Below, piece by piece: positions 5,624 to 11,102 of a DNA stretch of 11,102 nt (position 1 is the stretch's first letter; each line of letters begins with the position of its first letter). Made by a program: the position numbers and the translations under genes. Where the stretch lies: NCBI GenBank assembly GCA_945827465.1, contig CALZOH010000102.1, forward strand, positions 1-11,102, read 5' to 3'. Below the pieces are notes generated by a model that was not told the DNA's origin, did not search any database, and was given only the letters and a program-made list of their open reading frames with translations. The DNA is from an uncultured Prevotellaceae bacterium. GTDB lineage: Bacteria > Bacteroidota > Bacteroidia > Bacteroidales > Bacteroidaceae.

Positions 5624-6861
5624 AAAAGTTACTCCTCTCGCTACTCGCACTGATACCCGCACTGACGCTTTCTGCTCAAAGCCTCTACTTGTACCAAGGC
5701 AACGTTGTCACCGTTGTCAATGCTTCCACCGCAGGAGACATGACCTACTCCGGTACGACGCTGACCATTCAGGATAACAACTACCTGTTGTCGGAAATCG
5801 ACAGCATCATTATTAAGAATGAAGAAGTAGACACCAAGAATGTTCAAGTGGTCTATAGCCCGAACAATCAGGTGAAGGTTTTCGTTCCCATCCAGCTTTC
5901 GCACTATCTCGCCATCGTTGCCGACGACAGCCATGTAAATATCACTTCCACACAAGTTGAGGGCGACGAAATCTTCTACACGCTGAGCGGAACGTCAACC
6001 GACGGTTCGTTCACCCAGAACGGAGAATACAAATGCAGCCTCGTGCTTGACGGCATCAACCTCACCAGCACCCAAGGCGCTGCCATTAATATCCAGAACG
6101 GCAAACGCATCGACGTCTACGTAGCCGACGGCACTACCAACTCACTTGTCGACTGCGCCGGAGGTACCCAGACCGCTTGCTTCCGCATCAAAGGCCATGC
6201 CGAGTTTAAGGGCAACGGTACGCTCAACATCGAGGGCAACACTTCGCACGCCTACAAGTCCAACGAATACACCGCGCTGAAGAAAAGTTTCGGCGGCGTC
6301 ATCAACATCAACAAATCGGCCAACGACGCCATCCACGTTGATCAATATTTTGAGATGAACAACGGCACCATCAACATCAACAATACTCCGGGCGACGGAA
6401 TCCAGGTTGAAAAGACGACCAACCCGGCCGACACGCTCAACGGACAAATGATTCTGAATGGCGGCAGCATCAACATGACGCTCACGGCCGACGAAAGCAC
6501 CGGTCTCAAGGTGGAAAGCGACGTTCTCACCATCACCGGCGGAACCTACACCATCAATATGAGCGGTAACAACTCCGACGGTGTATCGGCTTACGCTGCG
6601 CTCATTACCAACACCACTTCCGAGCCGCTCATCACCATCAATCAGGCCGGCGGCACCCTGCCCGATCCGTTGGGAGGCACCAAGAAGAGCTGCTGCTTCA
6701 AGACGGAGAGCGACATGCGCTTCGAGGCAGGTACCATGAACGTTTTCCCCACCGGAAAAAAGGCCAAGGGTGTCAAAGTGGGCGGAGCATATTACTATTC
6801 GGCCAAGACGAAGCTCAACGTGACGCCCGAGGTAGAATACTCCATGATACCTATCAACTAA
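5620..6861 (+). CDS. Carbohydrate-binding-domain (Cthe_2159/DUF4353-like) secreted beta-helix protein
   Basis: A 413-residue protein with a signal peptide (about 1-20), then a module at 21-66 (TLTIQDNNYLLSEIDSIII) that resembles the N-terminal module of the preceding gene. The main body (about 100-390) is a repeating parallel-helix type sequence. Motifs such as NDAIHVD (235-241), GDGIQVE (258-264), STGLKVES (293-300), SDGVSAYA (319-326) and AKGVKVG (382-388) alternate with NGTININ (248-254), GGSINM (281-286), GGTYTINM (307-314) and AGTMNV (370-375). The pattern matches the Cthe_2159-like domain, whose founder is a beta-helix that binds cellulose and acidic sugars with calcium. Asp-rich turns suggest metal sites. 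Related proteins are found near VTC and DUF4956 genes elsewhere. No catalytic residues are identified and no C-terminal sorting domain is obvious. Confidence 0.78.
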   Translation: MKKLLLSLLALIPALTLSAQSLYLYQGNVVTVVNASTAGDMTYSGTTLTIQDNNYLLSEIDSIIIKNEEVDTKNVQVVYSPNNQVKVFVPIQLSHYLAIVADDSHVNITSTQVEGDEIFYTLSGTSTDGSFTQNGEYKCSLVLDGINLTSTQGAAINIQNGKRIDVYVADGTTNSLVDCAGGTQTACFRIKGHAEFKGNGTLNIEGNTSHAYKSNEYTALKKSFGGVININKSANDAIHVDQYFEMNNGTININNTPGDGIQVEKTTNPADTLNGQMILNGGSINMTLTADESTGLKVESDVLTITGGTYTINMSGNNSDGVSAYAALITNTTSEPLITINQAGGTLPDPLGGTKKSCCFKTESDMRFEAGTMNVFPTGKKAKGVKVGGAYYYSAKTKLNVTPEVEYSMIPIN

Positions 6862-6898
6862 ATTGAAATCATATTGCTAAATATTTATAATTAGACTC

Positions 6899-6941
6899 AC
6901 AGCGTGCCAACATCTCTATGATTAGGCACGCTGTTTCCTTT
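6899..6941 (+). terminator. Probable terminator between the beta-helix gene and the Ppx gene
   Basis: A 10-bp perfect stem, ACAGCGTGCC (6899-6908) with GGCACGCTGT (6925-6934), has a 16-base loop. The following tract, TTTCCTTTC, is only partly T, so termination may be incomplete. I see no TAnnTTTG element between this hairpin and the ATG 19 bases later, so the Ppx gene may depend on read-through or on a promoter I cannot recognise. Confidence 0.6.
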
Positions 6942-6952
6942 CACCCTGACCC

Positions 6953-7837
6953 ATGAAACACATCGCAGCCATTGATATCGGCAGCAACGCCAGCCGATTG
7001 CTCATCAAAGAAACGGAAAGCATGTCGGGCCGCTACGTTCCGCAAGTGCGCAACGAGTTGGATTACTTCGTTCGCACGCCCCTGCGCTTGGGGCTTGACG
7101 TCTATACCGAGCGGGTGATCAGCCCGGAGAAGGAGCGGCAATTGGCAGAGACGCTCCTGCAATATCGCCAAATCATGGACCGCTATCACACCGCGGCCTA
7201 TCGGGCCTGCGCCACGGCCAGTTTGCGCGACGCGCTCAACGGCGCGGAAGTTGCCCGGCGTGTCAGCCTTCAGAGCGGCGTCTGCGTGGAGATTATCTCC
7301 GGCCGGGAGGAAGCCGCCCTCTCTCGCATGAGCTACTTTGCGCAATACCCTGACGATGACGAAAGCTACCGACTTTTTGCCGACGTAGGCGGGGGCAGCA
7401 CCGACGTTTGCCTTTGCCACCACAGGGAGGAGCTCTTCGTTCATTCCTTTCAGATTGGCTCGATGAGAATGATGAGCGGCCGCCAGGACGAGGCAGAACT
7501 GCGCCTGCTCGACGAGACCCTCCGGCGGCTGAGCGAACAATACGCCCCCATTCAGGTGATTGGCAGCGGAGGAAGCATTCACAAAATCTGCGAGCTCTAC
7601 TTCATGCCCGAGCTCCCCGAAACCGTTGCGGTGAGCAGCATACAGCAGCTCTACGACGAACTTCAGCCGCTTTCCATCGAAGAACGGATGCAGCGCTACC
7701 ATCTCAAGCGCGACCGAGCTGAGATCATTGTGGCCGCGGCCGGCATCTTCCTGCGAATGGCCCGACTCGTCCACGCCACCACCCTCCGGGCTCCGCGCAT
7801 CGGCGTACGCGACGGCCTTATCGCCTCCCTGCTCTGA
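6953..7837 (+). CDS. Ppx/GppA family phosphatase, single ASKHA module
   Basis: A member of the exopolyphosphatase/pppGpp phosphohydrolase family, which releases phosphate from polyphosphate ends or from pppGpp in the cytoplasm. The 294-residue protein holds the full ASKHA set: AIDIGSNASR (6-15, first phosphate loop), EIISGREEA (113-121) with the Glu pair that matches the catalytic Glu of E. coli PPX, ADVGGGSTDV (143-152, second phosphate loop), GSGGS (204-208) and the late LKRDRAEIIV block (251-260). It lacks the C-terminal HD-like domain of the about 510-residue E. coli PPX, as is usual in Bacteroidota. Which substrate it uses cannot be read from the sequence. Its place beside a VTC-type polymerase operon makes polyphosphate attractive, but it has its own terminator and no ppk lies in the window. 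Its G+C content is far above that of the upstream genes. Confidence 0.88.
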   Translation: MKHIAAIDIGSNASRLLIKETESMSGRYVPQVRNELDYFVRTPLRLGLDVYTERVISPEKERQLAETLLQYRQIMDRYHTAAYRACATASLRDALNGAEVARRVSLQSGVCVEIISGREEAALSRMSYFAQYPDDDESYRLFADVGGGSTDVCLCHHREELFVHSFQIGSMRMMSGRQDEAELRLLDETLRRLSEQYAPIQVIGSGGSIHKICELYFMPELPETVAVSSIQQLYDELQPLSIEERMQRYHLKRDRAEIIVAAAGIFLRMARLVHATTLRAPRIGVRDGLIASLL

Positions 7838-7847
7838 TGGCAGGTCG

Positions 7848-7883
7848 CGCCGCACGCCAGGGGTGCCGGCGGCGTTATTTTTT
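7848..7883 (+). terminator. Rho-independent terminator of the Ppx gene
   Basis: A GC-rich hairpin: CGCCGC (7848-7853) pairs with GCGGCG (7869-7874). An inner CGCC (7855-7858) pairs with GGTG (7862-7865, one G-T) around a 3-base loop. TTATTTTTT follows at 7875-7883. A second weaker stem, GGCGG/CCGCC, lies just downstream (about 7896-7914). Confidence 0.7.
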
Positions 7884-7915
7884 GCTAAGCCGGTGGCGGT
7901 TTTTCAGGCCGCCGG

Positions 7916-7946
7916 TTTCGATAAATGCCCGTTTTTTTTAATTTTG
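7916..7946 (+). promoter_or_regulatory. Promoter of the large outer-membrane protein gene
   Basis: TAATTTTG at 7939-7946 fits the TAnnTTTG -7 element exactly. TTTC at 7916-7919, one mismatch from TTTG, is 19 bases upstream. The leader to the ATG at 8024 would be about 70 bases and is AT-rich, with no clear structure. Confidence 0.55.
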
Positions 7947-8023
7947 CGCTCATAATGACAGCGATGCCTCGACATCACTTGATTTAACCTTAATATTGTA
8001 TATCTTAAATTACCCAACTCATT

Positions 8024-10909
8024 ATGAAAAGATTTTTCGGATTTTTTATGGCGCTTCTGTGCAGTTTTCACGTGGCCTTGGCCGCTATTGACGTAACCGT
8101 TTCGGGTATTACCTTAAATCAAATGCTGAAGATTCCCCTCGACAGTGTGAAGGTCGTCCTCGTCAAGGACGGGGCGAAGCTCGACTCTACTTACAGCAGC
8201 ATGCGGATGGTGAACGGAAAGATGCGGGCGTATTTTGAATTTCACAAGATGCTCCCCGGCACCTATCAGTGCCGCTTCTCCCGCCTGGGCTACGAGCCTA
8301 CCGAGGTGACCTTCCAAATGAAGAAGGAGTATAAATTCCTCGATTTTGTTTACCTGAAACCTCAGCCACGCATCCATACCTTGGGCGATGCCAAGGTGCA
8401 GAGCAGCCGCATCAAGTTCTATCACAAGGGCGACACGTTGGTGTTCAACGCCGATGCTTTCAACTTAGCGGAGGGCAGCATGCTCGAAGCCTTGATTGAC
8501 GCGCTGCCCGGCGTGGAGCTGAAGCGCAACGGCGAGATTTTGGTAAACGGACGAAGGGTGGACGAGCTTTTCCTCAACGGAAAGGATTTCTTCAGGGGTG
8601 ACCGCCTGGTGCTGCTTGAGAATTTGCCGGCCTACATGGTGAAGGACGTGAAAGTCTACGTGCGCGACGACCCCTTCAGGCAGCGTTTCTCTGAAAAGCC
8701 GCTCACCATGGACGTGAAACTCAAGAAGCAATATGCCGAGGGCTGGATAGCCAACACCGAACTGGCCGGCGGTACCAACGAGCGCTTTCTGGGGCGCCTC
8801 TTCGGCCTGCGCTTCACCGACTGCTCGCGCCTGAGCCTCTACGGCAACGTCAACAACGTGAACGATTCGCAGAAGCCCGGTCGCTCGGGCGACTGGCAAC
8901 CGCAGGATGCTTTGGGCGGACAGCAACGCACCCTGAAAGGCGGCTTCGATTTTCGGGTAGAGAGCAAGTCGGAGAACTGGTCTTTCAACACGTCGAACGA
9001 GGTGAAGCACTCGCGCTCCAACTTTGAGTGGGACCAGGCCAACACGACTTTCCTTCCGACCAATACCGTCTACAAACGCCTGCAGACGGCCCAGCTTTCG
9101 CACAACACGCTGTGGACGTCCAACAACCGATGGACGCAAGACGTCAAAAACGAGAACCAGCTCTCGTCGAAGGCCGGCTTGTTTCACCAGCTGAACATGA
9201 GCTATCGCACCTTCGACGCCAAGGGTCAGAGCCGCGCCGTAGAGCAGAACATTCCCTTCGACAGCCTGGGCACGGGCTGGGACTTGAACCGCCTCATCAG
9301 CGCTACCGACGAAAGCGAGTGGTTCGGCCACCTGCTGAACCGCAGCACGGCCCCGGCCAGTACCGAGGGGCACGAGTTCAAGACGGACGGCTGGCATTCG
9401 TTCCACTGGCGACCGAAGGGGAACCTGCTGTTCATGCCCAATTTTATCTGGAACTATCATCGGAGCAACACGTTCAGCTACCAGCAGAAGCTGATTGACT
9501 ACCCGGCACAGCAACTCCAGTCGTCCCAGTCGCCCAAGACTTATCTGCACCAGCACTACTCGACGCCCGTCGAAGACTACAAACTGTACGGCAGTCTGCA
9601 AACGACGTATTGGCTGCCCTGCAACGTGGGCGTGGGCGGAACCGTGAAGTACAGCCACCAATACCGGTCGACCGACCGCTCGCTCTTCAATCTGCACAAC
9701 CTGGAACAGTGGGGAGCCGACGACCGGCGGTCGCTGACGCAACTGCCCTCCACGCGCGACTCGCTGCAGCTGGCCCTCGATGCCCGCAACAGCTATTACA
9801 GCACCACCTACCAGAATACGGTAGAGGTGGCGCCCGACATCGACGGCGAAATCCATACGGAGAGCCAGAAAGTGTATTACATCAAAATCAGCCTGCCGCT
9901 GAGCATCGACCACACCAGGCTCTTCTACCAAAGGGGCGACATCGACGCCGCGCTCAGGCGCACCACGCGTTTTCTCAATCCTTACGTGTCGTTCCGCGTG
10001 GCCGACTGGAAAAAGAATACCGACTTCCGCATCCGTTACAGTCATCAAATCACGGCCCCCTCGCTGGTCTACCGCCTCAACCTCACCGACGACGTCAACC
10101 CGCTGAACATTCAGCTGGGCAACGACAAGCTGAAGAACACCATGAGCCACTCGCTCTCGGCCGCGTTCAGCAGGAAACGCATGAAGCACCAAGGCTCCTG
10201 GTCGACCGAACTGACCTATAACCTGGTGAGAAATGCCCTTGCCCACAGCGTGCTCTACAACGAGCTGACCGGCGTGCGCACCACCCGGCCCGACAATGTC
10301 AACGGCAATTGGAACCTGACGGGAAGCACGCACTTCTACCGCCACCTCGACAAGCACGACCGCCTCGGCTTCACCAGTTCGACGGGCTACAGCTACCTGC
10401 ACAGCGTCGACCTGACGGGTACCACCGCCGTGGAGCGGAGCAAGGTCAACACGTTTAACCTGAACGAAGAAGTGAGCCTGAGATACCAACTCGGCGCCCA
10501 CAGCATCGGTGTGAAGGGCAGAGTAGCCTGGTCGAACATTGCCAGCGACCGCGAAAACTTCACCAACATGAACGTGGCCGACTTCAACTACGGCCTGACA
10601 GCCCTGCTCCAACTGCCCTGGAAGCTCCAGTTCTCCACCGACCTCACCCTCTACAGCCGCCGGGGCTACGAATCGTCGTCGATGAATACCGACGACCTCG
10701 TTTGGAATGCCCGCCTGAGCCGCACCTTCCTCGGCGGCCGACTGACGTGTTTTGTCGACGGATTTGACCTGCTGGGCAACCTCTCGAACGTCTATCGCAC
10801 GGTCAATGCCCAAGGACGCACCGAGACGCGCTACAACGTAGTGCCGCGCTACGCCATGTTCCACGTCGTCTATCGACTCAACAAGCAACCCAAGAAGCAA
10901 AACCCGTAA
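8024..10909 (+). CDS. Outer-membrane beta-barrel (TonB-dependent receptor-like) protein
   Basis: A 961-residue surface protein. Residues 1-20 are a signal peptide (cleavage after ALA). Residues 22-112 form a carboxypeptidase-regulatory-like beta domain, with the recognisable LPGTYQCRFSRLGYEP segment (77-92). Residues about 120-235 are plug-like: DTLVFNADAFNLAEGSMLEAL (137-157), IDALPGVELKRNGEILVNGR (158-177), ELFLNGKDFF (181-190) and LPAYMVKDVKVY (201-212). The rest is a long Tyr/Trp-rich alternating sequence expected of a 20-plus-strand barrel. The fold fits the outer-membrane beta-barrel family related to TonB-dependent receptors, but I see no SusC hallmark after the regulatory domain, no SusD partner gene, and no obvious TonB box. 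It appears monocistronic, with its own promoter and terminator. The substrate is unknown. Confidence 0.86.
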   Translation: MKRFFGFFMALLCSFHVALAAIDVTVSGITLNQMLKIPLDSVKVVLVKDGAKLDSTYSSMRMVNGKMRAYFEFHKMLPGTYQCRFSRLGYEPTEVTFQMKKEYKFLDFVYLKPQPRIHTLGDAKVQSSRIKFYHKGDTLVFNADAFNLAEGSMLEALIDALPGVELKRNGEILVNGRRVDELFLNGKDFFRGDRLVLLENLPAYMVKDVKVYVRDDPFRQRFSEKPLTMDVKLKKQYAEGWIANTELAGGTNERFLGRLFGLRFTDCSRLSLYGNVNNVNDSQKPGRSGDWQPQDALGGQQRTLKGGFDFRVESKSENWSFNTSNEVKHSRSNFEWDQANTTFLPTNTVYKRLQTAQLSHNTLWTSNNRWTQDVKNENQLSSKAGLFHQLNMSYRTFDAKGQSRAVEQNIPFDSLGTGWDLNRLISATDESEWFGHLLNRSTAPASTEGHEFKTDGWHSFHWRPKGNLLFMPNFIWNYHRSNTFSYQQKLIDYPAQQLQSSQSPKTYLHQHYSTPVEDYKLYGSLQTTYWLPCNVGVGGTVKYSHQYRSTDRSLFNLHNLEQWGADDRRSLTQLPSTRDSLQLALDARNSYYSTTYQNTVEVAPDIDGEIHTESQKVYYIKISLPLSIDHTRLFYQRGDIDAALRRTTRFLNPYVSFRVADWKKNTDFRIRYSHQITAPSLVYRLNLTDDVNPLNIQLGNDKLKNTMSHSLSAAFSRKRMKHQGSWSTELTYNLVRNALAHSVLYNELTGVRTTRPDNVNGNWNLTGSTHFYRHLDKHDRLGFTSSTGYSYLHSVDLTGTTAVERSKVNTFNLNEEVSLRYQLGAHSIGVKGRVAWSNIASDRENFTNMNVADFNYGLTALLQLPWKLQFSTDLTLYSRRGYESSSMNTDDLVWNARLSRTFLGGRLTCFVDGFDLLGNLSNVYRTVNAQGRTETRYNVVPRYAMFHVVYRLNKQPKKQNP

Positions 10910-10924
10910 GCCCTCCCAACTACA

Positions 10925-10958
10925 GGAAAGGGTCACCGCCACAGCCGTGGCCCTTTCC
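10925..10958 (+). terminator. First hairpin after the outer-membrane protein gene
   Basis: GGAAAGGG (10925-10932) pairs perfectly with CCCTTTCC (10951-10958). It is extended by a T-G pair and CAC/GTG, giving 12 pairs around a 10-base loop. Only TTCTCC follows, so on its own it may stabilise the transcript end rather than terminate. Confidence 0.5.
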
Positions 10959-10964
10959 TTCTCC

Positions 10965-11002
10965 ATCCGCCGGACGAACCGCACGCGTCCGGCGGATTTT
11001 TT
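10965..11002 (+). terminator. Rho-independent terminator of the outer-membrane protein gene
   Basis: A perfect 12-bp stem, ATCCGCCGGACG (10965-10976) with CGTCCGGCGGAT (10986-10997), has a 9-base loop and six T residues (10997-11002). It follows the first hairpin by six bases. Confidence 0.92.
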
Positions 11003-11004
11003 CG

Positions 11005-11043
11005 TTGGGAAGGCATGGCCCCGAAGAGGGCGAGGCTTCCCAA
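11005..11043. repeat. Inverted repeat near the right edge
   Basis: TTGGGAAG (11005-11012) and CTTCCCAA (11036-11043) are exact reverse complements. Inside them, GCCC (11018-11021) can pair with GGGC (11028-11031). No T-run follows on either strand, so it is not a clear terminator. Role unknown. Confidence 0.4.
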
Positions 11044-11045
11044 AA

Positions 11046-11102
11046 GTGTAGAAATTACCTCCAAAAAATGAAAGTTACTTTGACTCGGTGTAGAAATTGC
11101 CT
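11046..11102. repeat. 15-base direct repeat, 42-base period, cut by window end
   Basis: GTGTAGAAATTACCT (11046-11060) recurs as GTGTAGAAATTGCCT (11088-11102) with one mismatch. The second copy ends exactly at the window edge, so the length and number of copies are unknown. The unit between the copies includes TTACTTTG, a near match to the -7 promoter word. Confidence 0.5.

Noticed and set aside
6941..7855. 304-codon minus-strand frame opposite the Ppx gene
   Set aside because: It is an antisense shadow; the + strand frame has all Ppx/GppA motifs in order, and the minus-strand translation shows no recognisable family.
7728..7955. 75-codon + strand frame across the end of the Ppx gene and its terminator
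   Set aside because: It overlaps the real gene in another frame, runs through the terminator hairpin and promoter, and has no recognisable content.
8024..10909. SusC-type glycan receptor of a polysaccharide utilisation locus
   Set aside because: No SusD gene, glycoside hydrolase or SusC plug hallmark is visible. The gene has its own promoter and terminator.
8465..10984. 839-codon open frame on the minus strand opposite the outer-membrane protein gene
   Set aside because: Its translation is dominated by Val, Ala, Glu, Arg and Gly with no signal peptide, domain or motif, as expected for the shadow of a GC-rich gene. The + strand protein has a coherent domain order and flanking signals.
11046..11102. 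CRISPR array
   Set aside because: Only two copies of a 15-base word are visible, with one mismatch. That is too short for a typical repeat, and no cas genes are in the window.

Overview
The window looks like chromosomal DNA from a member of the Bacteroidota, most likely Bacteroidales and probably a Prevotella-like lineage. The evidence is: several perfect or near-perfect copies of the Bacteroidota -7 promoter element TAnnTTTG (four of them upstream of genes); no obvious Shine-Dalgarno sites; DUF4834, DUF4956 and DUF2490 proteins; a short secreted protein with a type IX secretion (T9SS)-like C-terminal tail; and a large outer-membrane beta-barrel with a carboxypeptidase-regulatory-like front end. 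Species cannot be named from the sequence alone.

Layout, all on the + strand. (1) 106-1795: phosphatidylethanolamine synthesis pair psd-pssA (1-nt overlap) followed by a small DUF4834 membrane protein, behind a Bacteroidota promoter at 48-78. (2) 2012-2380: rplS (ribosomal protein L19) with its own promoter and leader, closed by a strong hairpin terminator. (3) 2642-4955: a three-gene operon made of a VTC-type polyphosphate polymerase domain protein, a DUF4956 inner-membrane protein and a DUF2490 beta-barrel, with promoter, upstream 11-bp inverted repeat and strong terminator. (4) 5156-6861: two secreted proteins overlapping by 4 nt, a short one with a T9SS-like tail and a repeat-rich Cthe_2159/DUF4353-like beta-helix protein. 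(5) 6953-7837: a single-module Ppx/GppA phosphatase with its own terminator. (6) 8024-10909: a 961-residue outer-membrane beta-barrel protein, followed by two hairpins. (7) The last 100 bases hold an inverted repeat and a 15-base direct repeat cut by the window edge.

The part most worth study is 2.5-7.8 kb. A predicted polyphosphate-type polymerase, a polytopic membrane partner, an outer-membrane barrel, surface or secreted beta-helix proteins and a Ppx-family hydrolase lie next to each other, with no ppk in the window. Related VTC/DUF4956/beta-helix gene sets (often with CotH) occur in other bacteria but their purpose is poorly known. The sequence supports the gene content; the idea of one polymer synthesis/export/turnover system is inference.

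Base composition changes strongly across the window: 3781-3840 has 20 G+C of 60, 7201-7260 has 45 of 60 and 9361-9420 has 38 of 60. This explains the long shadow reading frames on the minus strand in the right half.
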